This document shows positions 45,641-61,100 of a DNA stretch of 64,000 nt, in pieces. The translations under genes and the position numbers were made by a program. Below the pieces are notes generated by a model, which saw nothing but the letters and a program-made list of their open reading frames with translations, had not been told where the DNA came from and did no database searches. Origin of the DNA: Siphonodentalium dalli (Eukaryota; Mollusca; Scaphopoda; Gadilida; Siphonodentaliidae); assembly GCA_032622095.1 (NCBI GenBank), contig CP136064.1:257651863-257715862 (forward strand). The letters are read 5' to 3'. Each line of letters opens with the position of its first letter. Position 1 is the stretch's first letter.

Positions 45641-46894
45641 TCAATGAGTAAACACTGATGTAACTATACCAATCAATGAGTACACTGAGGTAACTATACC
45701 CATCAATGAGTACACTGATGTAACTATACCCATCAATGAGTACACTGATGTAACTATATCAATCAATGAGTACACTGATGTAACTATACCCATCAATGAG
45801 TACACTGATGTAACTATATCCATCAATGAGTAAACACTGATGTAACTATACCAATCAATGAGTACACTGAGGTAACTATACCCATCAATGAGTACACTGA
45901 TGTAACTATACCCATCAATGAGTACACTGAGGTAACTATACCAATCAATGAGTACACTGATGTAACTATACCCATCAATGGGTACACTGATGTAACTATA
46001 CCAATCAATGAGTAAACACTGATGTAACTATACCCATCAATGAGTACACTGATGTAACTATATCCATCAATGAGTAAACACTGATGTAACTATACCAATC
46101 AATGAGTAAACACTGATGTAACTATACCAATCAATGAGTACACTGATGTAACTATACCCATCAATGAGTACACTGATGTAACTATATCCATCAATGAGTA
46201 AACACTGATGTAACTATACCAATCAATGAGTACACTGAGGTAACTATACCCATCAATGAGTACACTGATGTAACTATATCCATCAATGAGTAAACACTGA
46301 TGTAACTATACCAATCAATGAGTACACTGAGGTAACTATACCCATCAATGAGTACACTGATGTAACTATACCCATCAATGAGTACACTGAGGTAACTATA
46401 CCCATCAATGAGTACACTGATGTAACTATACCCATCAATGAGTACACTGATGTAACTATATCCATCAATGAGTAAACACTGATGTAACTATACCAATCAA
46501 TGAGTACACTGAGGTAACTATACCCATCAATGAGTACACTGATGTAACTATACCCATCAATGAGTACACTGAGGTAACTATACCAATCAATGAGTACACT
46601 GATGTAACTATACCCATCAATGGGTACACTGATGTAACTATACCAATCAATGAGTAAACACTGATGTAACTATACCCATCAATGAGTACACTGATGTAAC
46701 TATATCCATCAATGAGTAAACACTGATGTAACTATACCAATCAATGAGTACACTGAGGTAACTATACCCATCAATGAGTACACTGATGTAACTATACCCA
46801 TCAATGAGTACACTGAGGTAACTATACCAATCAATGAGTACACTGATGTAACTATACCCATCAATGGGTACACTGATGTAACTATACCAATCAA
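45641..46894. repeat. Higher-order repeat block, 642 and 244 bp periods
   Basis: A run of units with the same order of variants starts at 45641/46283 and 45823/46465 (642 bp apart), and again at 46709 (244 bp after 46465). Confidence 0.7.
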
Positions 46895-49800
46895 TGAGTA
46901 AACACTGATGTAACTATACCAATCAATGAGTACACTGAGGTAACTATACCAATCAATGAGTACACTGATGTAACTATATCCATCAATGAGTACACTGATG
47001 TAACTATATCCATCAATGAGTACACTGAGGTAACTATACCAATCAATGAGTACACACTGAGGTAACTGTACACATCAATGAGTACACTGATGTAACTATA
47101 CCAATCAATGAGTACACTGAGGTAACTATACCCATCAATGAGTACACTGAGGTAACTATACACATCAATGAGTACACTGAGGTAACTATACCAATCAATG
47201 AGTACACTGATGTAACTATATCAATCAATGGGTACACTGAGGTAACTATACCAATCAATGAGTGCACCAAGGTAACTATACCCATCAATGAGTACACACT
47301 GATGTAACTATACCAATCAATGAGTACACTGATGTAACTATACCAATCAATGAGTACACACTGATGTAACTATATCCACCAATGAGTACACTGATGTAAC
47401 TATACCCACCAATGAGTACACTGATGTAACTATACCCATCAATGAGTACACTGATGTAACTATATCAATCAATGGGTACACTGAGGTAACTATACCAATC
47501 AATGAGTGCACCAAGGTAACTATACCCATCAATGAGTACACACTGATGTAACTATACCAATCAATGAGTACACTGATGTAACTATACCAATCAATGAGTA
47601 CACACTGATGTAACTATACCCATCAATGAGTACACTGATGTAACTATACCCATCAATGAGTACACTGATGTAACTATATCAATCAATGAGTACACTGATG
47701 TAACTATATCAATCAATGGGTACACTGAGGTAACTATACCAATCAATGGGTACACTGAGGTAACTATACCAATCAATGAGTACACTGATGTAACTATATC
47801 AATCAATGGGTACACTGAGGTAACTATACCAATCAATGAGTGCACTGATGTAACTATATCAATCAATGGGTACACTGAGGTAACTATACCAATCAACGAG
47901 TGCACCAAGGTAACTATACCCATCAATGAGTACACACTGATGTAACTATACCAATCAATGAGTACACTGATGTAACTATACCAATCAATGAGTACACACT
48001 GATGTAACTATACCAATCAATGAGTACACTGATGTAACTATACCAATCAATGAGTACACACTGATGTAACTATACCCACCAATGAGTACACTGAGGTAAC
48101 TATACCCACCAATGAGTACATTGAGGTAACTATACCAATCAATGAGTACACTGATGTAACTATACCAATCAATGAGTACACTGAGGTAACTATACCCATC
48201 AATGAGTACACTGATGTAACTATATCAATCAATGGGTACACTGATGTAACTATACCAATCAATGAGTACACTGAGGTAACTATACCCATCAATGAGTACA
48301 CTGATGTAACTATATCAATCAATGGGTACACTGATGTAACTATACCCACCAATGAGTACACTGAGGTAACTATACCCACCAATGAGTACATTGAGGTAAC
48401 TATACCAATCAATGAGTACACTGATGTAACTATACCAATCAATGAGTACACTGATGTAACTATACCAATCAATGAGTACACTGAGGTAACTATACCCATC
48501 AATGAGTACACTGATGTAACTATATCAATCAATGGGTACACTGATGTAACTATACCAATCAATGAGTACACACTGATGTAACTATACCCATCAATGAGTA
48601 CACTGATGTAACTATATCAATCAATGGGTACACTGATGTAACTATATCAATCAATGGGTACACTGAGGTAACTATACCAATCAATGAGTACACACTGATG
48701 TAACTATACCCATCAATGAGTACACTGATGTAACTATATCAATCAATGGGTACACTGAGGTAACTATACCAATCAATGAATGCACCAAGGTAACTATACC
48801 CATCAATGAGTACACTGATGTAACTATATCCATCAATGAGTACATTGAGGTAACTATACCCATCACTGAGTACACTGATGTAACTATACCCATCAATGAG
48901 TACACTGATGTAACTATATCCATCAATGAGTAAACACTGAGGTAACTGTACACATCAATGAGTACACTGATGTAACTATATCCATCAATGAGTAAACACT
49001 GAGGTAACTATACCCATCAATGAGTACACTGATGTAACTATATCCATCAATGAGTACACACTGGTGTAACTATACCCATCAATGAGTACACTGATGTAAC
49101 TATATCCATCAATGAGTACACTGATGTAACTATACCCATCAATGAGTACACTGATGTAACTATATCCATCAATGGGTACACTGATGTAACTATACCAATC
49201 AATGAGTACACTGATGTAACTATACCAATCAATGAGTACACTGATGTAACTATATCCATCAATGAGTACACTGATGTAACTATACCCATCAATGAGTACA
49301 CTGATGTAACTATACCCACCAATGAGTAAACACTGAGGTAACTGTACACATCAATGAGTACACTGATGTAACTATACCCATCAATGAGTACACTGATGTA
49401 ACTATACCCACCAATGAGTAAACACTGAGGTAACTGTACACATCAATGAGTACACTGATGTAACTATATCCATCAATGAGTAAACACTGAGGTAACTATA
49501 CCCATCAATGAGTACACTGAGGTAACTGTACACATCAATGAGTACACTGAGGTAACTGTACACATCAATGAGTACACTGATGTAACTATACCAATCAATG
49601 AGTACACTGAGGTAACTATACCAATCAATGAGTACACTGATGTAACTATACCCATCAATGAGTACACACTGATGTAACTATACCAATCAATGAGTACACT
49701 GATGTAACTATATCCATCAATGAGTACACTGAGGTAACTATACCAATCAATGAGTACACTGAGGTAACTATACCCATCAATGAGTAAACACTGAGGTAAC

Positions 49801-52800
49801 TATACCCATCAATGAGTACACACTGATGTAACTATACCAATCAATGAGTACACTGATGTAACTATATCCATCAATGAGTACACTGATGTAACTATACCAA
49901 TCAATGAGTACACTGAGGTAACTATACCAATCAATGAGTACACTGATGTAACTATACCAATCAATGAGTACACTGATGTAACTATACCAATCAATGAGTA
50001 AACACTGATGTAACTATACCCATCAATGAGTACACTGATGTAACTATACCCACCAATGAGTACATTGAGGTAAATATACCAATCAATGAGTACACTGATG
50101 TAACTATACCAATCAATTGGTACACTGAGGTAACTATACCAATCAATGAGTACACTGATGTAACTATACCAATCAATTGGTACACTGATGTAACTATACC
50201 AATCAATGAGTAAACACTGATGTAACTATACCCATCAATGAGTACACTGATGTAACTATACCCACCAATGAGTACATTGAGGTAACTATACCAATCAATG
50301 AGTACACTGAGGTAACTATACCAATCAATGGGTACACTGAGGTAACTATAACCATCAATGAGTACATTGAGGTAACTATACCAATCAATGAGTACACTGA
50401 GGTAACTATACCAATCAATGGGTACACTGAGGTAACTATACCCACCAATGAGTACATTGAGGTAACTATACCAATCAATGAGTACACTGATGTAACTATA
50501 CCAATCAATTGGTACACTGATGTAACTATACCAATCAATGAGTACACTGATGTAACTATACCAATCAATGAGTAAACACTGATGTAACTATACCCATCAA
50601 TGAGTACACTGATGTAACTATACCCACCAATGAGTACACTGAGGTAACTATACCAATCAATGAGTACACTGATGTAACTATACCAATCAATGAGTACACT
50701 GATGTAACTATACCAATCAATGAGTACACTGATGTAACTATACCAATCAATGAGTACACTGATGTAACTATACCAATCAATGAGTACACACTGATGTAAC
50801 TATATCCACCAATGAGTACACTGAGGTAACTATACCCATCAATGAGTACACTGATGTAACTATACCAATCAATGAGTAAACACTGAGGTAACTATACCAA
50901 TCAATGAGTAAACACTGATGTAGCTATACCAATCAATGAGTACACTGATGTAACTATACCCATCAATGAGTAAACACTGATGTAACTATACCCATCAATG
51001 AGTACACTGATGTAACTATACCAATCAATGAGTACACTGATGTAACTATAACCATCAATGAGTACACTGATGTAACTATACCCATCAATGAGTACACTGA
51101 TGTAACTATACCAATCAATGAGTAAACACTGATGTAACTATACCAATCAATGAGTACACTGGTGTAACTATACCAATCAATGAGTACACTGAGGTAACTA
51201 TACCAATCAATGAGTAAACACTGATGTAACTATACCAATCAATGAGTACACTGATGTAACTATACCCATCAATGAGTACACTGATGTAACTATACCAATC
51301 AATGAGTAAACACTGATGTAACTATACCAATCAATGAGTACACTGATGTAACTATACCCATCAATGAGTACACTGAGGTAACTATACCCATCAATGAGTA
51401 AACACTGAGGTAACTATATCCATCAATGAGTGCACTGAGGTAACTATACCAATCAATGAGTGCACTGATGTAACTATACCCATCAATGAGTACACTGATG
51501 TAACTATACCAATCAATGAGTACACTGATGTAACTATAACCATCAATGAGTACACTGATGTAACTATACCCATCAATGAGTACACTGATGTAACTATACC
51601 AATCAATGAGTAAACACTGATGTAACTATACCAATCAATGAGTACACTGATGTAACTATACCCATCAATGAGTACACTGAGGTAACTATACCCATCAATG
51701 AGTAAACACTGAGGTAACTATATCCATCAATGAGTGCACTGAGGTAACTATACCAATCAATGAGTACACTGAGGTAACTATACCAATCAATGAGTACACT
51801 GAGGTAACTATATCCACCAATGAGTAAACACTGAGGTAACTGTACACATCAATGAGTACACTGAGGTAACTGTACACATCAATGAGTACACTGAGGTAAC
51901 TGTACACATCAATGAGTACACTGATGTAACTATACCAATCAATGAGTACACTGATGTAACTATATCAATCAATGAGTACACTGATGTAACTATATCAATC
52001 AATGAGTACACTGAGGTAACTATACCAATCAATGAGTACACTGAGGTAACTATACCAATCAATGAGCACACACTGAGATAACTATACCAATCAATGAGTA
52101 CACACTGAGATAACTATACCCACCAATGAGTAAACACTGAGGTAACTGTACACATCAATGAGTACACTGAGGTAACTGTACACATCAATGAGTACACTGA
52201 GGTAACTGTACACATCAATGAGTACACTGATGTAACTATACCAATCAATGAGTACACTGATGTAACTATATCAATCAATGAGTACACACTGATGTAACTA
52301 TACCAATCAATGAGTACACTGAGGTAACTATACCAATCAATGAGTACACTGGTGTAACTATACCAATCAATGAGTACACACTGAGATAACTATACCAATC
52401 AATGAGTACACACTGAGATAACTATACCAATCAATGAGTACACTGAGGTAACTATACCCATCAATGAGTACACTGATGTAACTATATCAATCAATGAGTA
52501 CACTGGGGTAACTATACCAATCAATGGGTACACTGGGGTAACTATACCAATCAATGGGTACACTGATGTAACTATACCCATCAATGAGTACACTGAGGTA
52601 ACTATACCAATCAATGGGTACACTTAGGTAACTATATCAATCAATGAGTACACTGGTGTAACTATATCCATCAATGGGTACACTGAGGTAACTATACCAA
52701 TCAATGAGTACACTGAGGTAACTATACCAATCAATGGGTACACTGAGATAACTATACCAATCAATGAGTACACTGGTGTAACTATATCCATCAATGGGTA

Positions 52801-53280
52801 CACTGAGGTAACTATACCCATCAATGAGTACACTGAGGTAACTATACCAATCAATGAGTACACTGATGTAACTATATCAATCAATGGGTACACTGAGGTA
52901 ACTATACCAATCAATGAGTACACTGAGGTAACTATACCCATCAATGAGTAAACACTGATGTAACTATACCCATCAATGAGTACACTGAGGTAACTATACC
53001 AATCAATGGGTACACTGATGTAACTATATCAATCAATGAGTACACTGATGTAACTATACCCATCAATGAGTACACTGGTGTAACTATACCCATCAATGAG
53101 TACACTGATGTAACTATATCAATCAATGGGTACACTGAGGTAACTATACCCATCAATGAGTACACTGAGGTGACTATAACCACCAATGAGTACACTGATG
53201 TAACTATACCAATCAATGAGTACACTGAGGTAACTATACCAATCAATGAGTAAACACTGAGGTAACTATACCCATCAATG

Positions 53281-53700
53281 AGTACACTGATGTAACTATA
53301 CACATCAATGGGTACACCGAGGTAACTATATCAATCAATGGGTACACTGAGGTAACTATACCCATCAATGAGTACACTGAGGTGACTATAACCACCAATG
53401 AGTACACTGAGGTAACTATACCAATCAATGAGTACACTGAGGTAACTATACCAATCAATGAGTACACTGATGTAACTATATCCATCAATGAGTAAACACT
53501 GAGGTAACTATACCCATCAATGAGTACACTGATGTAACTATACACATCAATGGGTACACCGAGGTAACTACATCAATCAATGGGTACACTGAGGTAACTA
53601 TACCCATCAATGAGTACACTGAGGTGACTATAACCACCAATGAGTACACTGAGGTAACTATACCAATCAATGAGTACACTGAGGTAACTATACCAATCAA
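53281..53700. repeat. Higher-order repeat, 242 bp period
   Basis: The rare variants 'tacacatcaatgggtacacc', 'gaggtgactataaccacc' and neighbours repeat in the same order 242 bp apart (about 53310 and 53552). Confidence 0.7.
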
Positions 53701-55140
53701 TGAGTAAACACTGAGGTAACTATACCAATCAATGAGTACACTGAGGTAACTATACCAATCAATGAGTACACTGAGGTAACTATACCCATCAATGAGTACA
53801 CTGAGGTAACTATACCAATCAATGAGTACACACTGATGTAACTATACCAATCAATGAGTACACTGAGGTAACTATACCCATCAATGAGTACACTGAGGTA
53901 ACTATACCAATCAATGAGTACACACTGATGTAACTATACCAATCAATGAGTACACTGAGGTAACTATACCCATCAATGAGTAAACACTGATGTAACTATA
54001 CCCATCAATGAGTACACTGGTGTAACTATACCCATCAATGAGTACACTGGTGTAACTATACCAATCAATGAGTAAACACTGATGTAACTATACCCATCAA
54101 TGAGTAAACACTGATGTAACTATACCCATCAATGAGTACACTGGTGTAACTATACCAATCAATGAGTACACACTGATGTAACTATACCCATCAATGAGTA
54201 CACTGAGGTAACTATACCAATCAATGAGTACACTGAGGTAACTATACCCATCAATGAGTACACTGAGGTAACTATACCCATCAATGAGTACACTGAGGTA
54301 ACTATACCCATCAATGAGTACACTGAGGTAACTATACCCATCAATGAGTACACTGAGGTAACTATACCCATCAATGAGTACACTGAGGTAACTATACCCA
54401 TCAATGAGTACACTGATGTAACTATACCCATCAATGAGTACACTGAGGTAACTATACCCATCAATGAGTACACTGATGTAACTATACCCATCAATGAGTA
54501 CACTGATGTAACTATACCCATCAATGAGTAAACACTGATGTAACTATACCCATCAATGAGTACACTGATGTAACTATACCAATCAATGAGTACACTGAGG
54601 TAACTATACCAATCAATGAGTACACTGATGTAACTATACCAATCAATGAGTACACTGAGGTAACTATACCCATCAATGAGTACACTTAGGTAACTATACC
54701 AATCAATGAGTACACTGAGGTAACTATACCCACCAATGAGTACACACTGAGGTAACTATATCAATCAATGAGTACACACTGAGGTAACTATACCAATCAA
54801 TGAGTACACACTGAGGTAACTATACCAATCAATGAGTACACTTAGGTAACTATACCAATCAATGAGTACACACTGAGGTAACTATACCCATCAATGAGTA
54901 CACCGAGGTGACTATATCAATCAATGGGTACACTGAGGTAACTATACCAATCAATGAGTACACTGAGGTAACTATACCAACCAATGAGTACACTGAGGTA
55001 ACAATACCAACCAATGAGTACACACTGAGGTAACTATACCCATCAATGAGTACACCGAGGTGACTATATCAATCAATGGGTACACTGAGGTAACTATACC
55101 CATCAATGAGTACACTGATGTAACTATACCAATCAATGAG

Positions 55141-58100
55141 TACACTGAGGTAACTATACCAACCAATGAGTACACTGAGGTAACTATACCAATCAATGAG
55201 TACACTTAGGTAACTATACCAATCAATGAGTACACACTTAGGTAACTATACCCATCAATGAGTACACTGAGGTAACTATACCCACCAATGAGTACACACT
55301 GAGGTAACTATATCAATCAATGAGTACACACTGAGGTAACTATACCAATCAATGAGTACACACTGAGGTAACTATACCAATCAATGAGTACACTTAGGTA
55401 ACTATACCAATCAATGAGTACACACTGAGGTAACTATATCCATCAAAGAGTACACTGAGGTGACTATATCAATCAATGAGTACACTGAGGTAACTATACC
55501 CATCAATGAGTACACTTAGGTAACTATATCCATCAAAGAGTACACTGAGGTAACTATATCAATCAATGAGTACACTGAGGTAACTATACACATCAATGGG
55601 TACACTTAGGTAACTATACCCATCAATGAGTACACTGAGGTAACTATACCAATCAATGAGTACACACTGAGGTAACTATACCCATCAATGAGTACACTGA
55701 GGTAACTATACCCACCAATGAATACACTGAGGTAACTATATCAATCAATGAGTACACTGAGGTAACTATATCAATCAATGAGTACACTGAGGTAACTATA
55801 CCCATCAATGAGTACACACTGAGGTAACTATACCAATCAATGAGTACACACTGAGGTAACTATACCAATCAATGAGTACACACTGAGGTAACTATACCCA
55901 CCAACGAGTACACTGAGGTAACTATACCCATCAATGAGTACACTGAGGTAACTATACCAATCAATGAGTACACACTGAGGTAACTATATCAATCAATGGG
56001 TACACTGATGTAACTATACCAACCAATGAGTACACTGAGGTAACTATATCAATCAACGAGTACACTTAGGTAACTATACCAATCAATGAGTACACACTGA
56101 GGTAACTATACCCATCAATGAGTACACTGAGGTAACTATACCCACCAATGAGTACACACTGAGGTAACTATACCCATCAATGAGTACACTGGTGTAACTA
56201 TACCCATCAATGAGTACACTGATGTAACTATACCCATCAATGAGTACACTTAGGTAACTATACCCACCAATGAGTACACTGAGGTAACTATACCCATCAA
56301 TGAGTACACTGAGGTAACTATATCAATCAATGAGTACACTGAGGTAACTATACCCATCAATGAGTACACTGAGGTAACTATATCAATCAATGAGTACACT
56401 GATGTAACTATATCAATCAATGGGTACACTGCGGTAACTATACCAATCAATGAGTACACACTGAGGTAACTATACCAATCAATGAGTACACTGAGGTAAC
56501 TATACCAATCAATGAGTACACTGAGGTAACTATATCAATCAATGAGCACACACTGAGGTAACTATACCAATCAATGAGTACACACTGATGTAACTATATC
56601 CACCAATGAGTACACTGAGGTAACTATATCCACCAATGAGTACACTGAGGTAACTATATCAATCAATGGGTACACTGAGGTAACTATACGCATCAATGAG
56701 TACACTGAGGTAACAATACCAATCAATGAGTACATTGAGGTAACTATATCAATCAATGAGTACACTGAGGTAACTATATCAATCAATGAGTACACTGAGG
56801 TAACTATATCAATCAATGGGTACACTGAGGTAACTATATCAATCAATGGGTACACTGAGGTAACTATACGCATCAATGAGTACACTGAGGTAACAATACC
56901 AATCAATGAGTACACACTGAGGTAACTATACCAATCAATGAGTACACACTGAGGTAACTATACCAATCAATGAGTACACTTAGGTAACTATACCCATCAA
57001 TGAGTAAACACTGATGTAACTATACCCATCAATGAGTACACTGATGTAACTATACCCATCAATGGGTACACTGAGGTAACTATACCCACCAACGAGTACA
57101 CTGAGGTAACTATACCCATCAATGAGTACACTTAGGTAACTATACCAATCAATGAGTACACTGAGGTAACTATACCAATCAATGAGTACACACTGAGGTA
57201 ACTATATCAATCAATGGGTAGACTGAGGTAACTATATCAATCAATGGGTACACTGATGTAACTATACCAACCAATGAGTACACTGAGGTAACTATACCCA
57301 TCAATGAGTACACTGAGGTAACTATACCAATCAATGAGTACACTGAGGTAACAATACCAATCAATGAGTACACACTGAGGTAACTATACCAATCAATGAG
57401 TACACACTGAGGTAACTATACCAATCAATGAGTACACTGAGGTAACTATACCCATCAATGAGTACACTGAGGTAACTATACCAATCAATGAGTACACTGA
57501 GGTAACAATACCAATCAATGAGTACACACTGAGGTAACTATACCAATCAATGAGTACACACTGAGGTAACTATACCAATCAATGAGTACACTGAGGTAAC
57601 TATACCCATCAATGAGTACACTGAGGTAACTATATCAATCAATGAGTAAACACTGATGTAACTATACCCATCAATGAGTAAACACTGATGTAACTATATC
57701 AATCAATGAGTACACTGAGGTAACTATACCAATCAATGAGTACACTGATGTAACTATACCCATCAATGAGTACACTGATGTAACTATACCCACCAATGAG
57801 TACACTGAGGTAACTATACCCATCAATGAGGTAACTATACCCATCAATGAGGTAACTATACACATCAATGAGGTAACTATACCAACCAATGAGTACACTG
57901 AGGTAACTATACCCATCAATGAGTACACTGAGGTAACTATACCAATCAATGAGTACACTGAGGTAACAATACCAATCAATGAGTACACACTGAGGTAACT
58001 ATACCAATCAATGAGTACACACTGAGGTAACTATACCAATCAATGAGTACACTGAGGTAACTATACCCATCAATGAGTACACTGAGGTAACTATACCAAT

Positions 58101-61100
58101 CAATGAGTACACTGAGGTAACAATACCAATCAATGAGTACACACTGAGGTAACTATACCAATCAATGAGTACACACTGAGGTAACTATACCAATCAATGA
58201 GTACACTGAGGTAACTATACCCATCAATGAGTACACTGAGGTAACTATATCAATCAATGAGTAAACACTGATGTAACTATACCCATCAATGAGTAAACAC
58301 TGATGTAACTATATCAATCAATGAGTACACTGAGGTAACTATACCAATCAATGAGTACACTGATGTAACTATACCCATCAATGAGTACACTGATGTAACT
58401 ATACCCATCAATGAGTAAACACTGATGTAACTATACCCACCAATGAGTACACTGAGGTAACTATACCCATCAATGAGGTAACTATACCCATCAATGAGGT
58501 AACTATACACATCAATGAGGTAACTATATCAATCAATGAGTACACTGAGGTAACTATATCAATCAATGAGTACACTGAGGTAACTATACCCATCAATGAG
58601 TACACTGAGGTAACTATACCCATCAATGAGTACACTGAGGTAACTATACCCACCAATGAGTACACTGAGGTAACTATACCCACCAATGAGTACACTGAGG
58701 TAACTATACCCACCAATGAGTACACTGAGGTAACTATACCCACCAATGAGTACACTGATGTAACTATACCCACCAATGAGTACACTGAGGTAACTATATC
58801 AATCAATGAGTACACTGAGGTAACTATACCCATCAATGAGTACACTGAGGTAACTATATCAATCAATGAGTACACTGAGGTAACTATACCCATCAATGAG
58901 TACACTGAGGTAACTATACCAATCAATGAGTACACTGATGTAACTATACCCATCAATGAGTACACTGAGGTAACTATACCCATCAATGAGTACACTGATG
59001 TAACTATACCCACCAATGAGTACACTGATGTAACTATACCCATCAATGAGTACACTGATGTAACTATACCCATCAATGAGTACACTGATGTAACTATACC
59101 AATCAATGAGTACACTGATGTAACTATATCAATCAATGAGTACACTGAGGTAACTATACCCACCAATGAGTACACTGAGGTAACTATACCCACCAATGAG
59201 TACACTGAGGTAACTATACCCACCAATGAGTACACTGATGTAACTATACCCACCAATGAGTACACTGAGGTAACTATATCAACCAATGAGTACACTGAGG
59301 TAACTATATCAATCAATGAGTACACTGATGTAACTATACCCACCAATGAGTACACTGATGTAACTATACCAATCAATGAGTACACTGAGGTAACTATATC
59401 AATCAATGAGTACACTGATGTTACTATATCAATCAATGGGTACACTGAGGTAACTATACCCATCAATGAGTACACTGAGGTAACTATACCCACCAATGAG
59501 TACACTGAGGTAACTATACCAATCAATGAGTACACTGAGGTAACTATACCAATCAATGAGTACACTGAGGTAACTATACCAACCAATGAGTACACTGAGG
59601 TAACTATACCAATCAATGAGTACACTTAGGTAACTATACCAATCAATGAGTACACACTTAGGTAACTATACCCATCAATGAGTACACTGAGGTAACTATA
59701 CCCACCAATGAGTACACACTGAGGTAACTATATCAATCAATGAGTACACACTGAGGTAACTATACCAATCAATGAGTACACACTGAGGTAACTATACCAA
59801 TCAATGAGTACACTTAGGTAACTATACCAATCAATGAGTACACACTGAGGTAACTATATCCATCAAAGAGTACACTGAGGTGACTATATCAATCAATGAG
59901 TACACTGAGGTAACTATACCCATCAATGAGTACACTTAGGTAACTATATCCATCAAAGAGTACACTGAGGTAACTATATCAATCAATGAGTACACTGAGG
60001 TAACTATACACATCAATGGGTACACTTAGGTAACTATACCCATCAATGAGTACACTGAGGTAACTATACCAATCAATGAGTACACACTGAGGTAACTATA
60101 CCCATCAATGAGTACACTGAGGTAACTATACCCACCAATGAATACACTGAGGTAACTATATCAATCAATGAGTACACTGAGGTAACTATATCAATCAATG
60201 AGTACACTGAGGTAACTATACCCATCAATGAGTACACACTGAGGTAACTATACCAATCAATGAGTACACACTGAGGTAACTATACCAATCAATGAGTACA
60301 CACTGAGGTAACTATACCCACCAACGAGTACACTGAGGTAACTATACCCATCAATGAGTACACTGAGGTAACTATACCAATCAATGAGTACACACTGAGG
60401 TAACTATACCAATCAATGAGTACACACTGAGGTAACTATACCCACCAACGAGTACACTGAGGTAACTATACCCATCAATGAGTACACTGAGGTAACTATA
60501 CCAATCAATGAGTACACACTGAGGTAACTATATCAATCAATGGGTACACTGATGTAACTATACCAACCAATGAGTACACTGAGGTAACTATATCAATCAA
60601 CGAGTACACTTAGGTAACTATACCAATCAATGAGTACACACTGAGGTAACTATACCCATCAATGAGTACACTGAGGTAACTATACCCACCAACGAGTACA
60701 CTGAGGTAACTATACCCATCAATGAGTACACTGAGGTAACTATACCAATCAATGAGTACACTGAGGTAACTATATCAATCAACGAGTACACTTAGGTAAC
60801 TATACCAATCAATGAGTACACACTGAGATAACTATACCAATCAATGAGTACACTGAGGTAACTATACCAATCAATGAGTACACTGATGTAACTATACCCA
60901 TCAATGAGTACACTGAGGTAACTATACCCATCAATGAGTACACTGAGGTAACTATACCCACCAACGAGTACACTGAGGTAACTATACCCATCAATGAGTA
61001 CACTGAGGTAACTATACCCATCAATGAGTACACTGAGGTAACTATATCAATCAACGAGTACACTTAGGTAACTATACCAATCAATGAGTACACACTGAGG

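Noticed and set aside
58408-59625. 405-codon minus-strand open frame (and similar ones through 44.8-64 kb)
   Set aside because: Pure satellite translation: decapeptide repeats from a 30-bp unit without stops in that frame; no start context, no non-repeat segment, broken wherever a 32-bp unit occurs.
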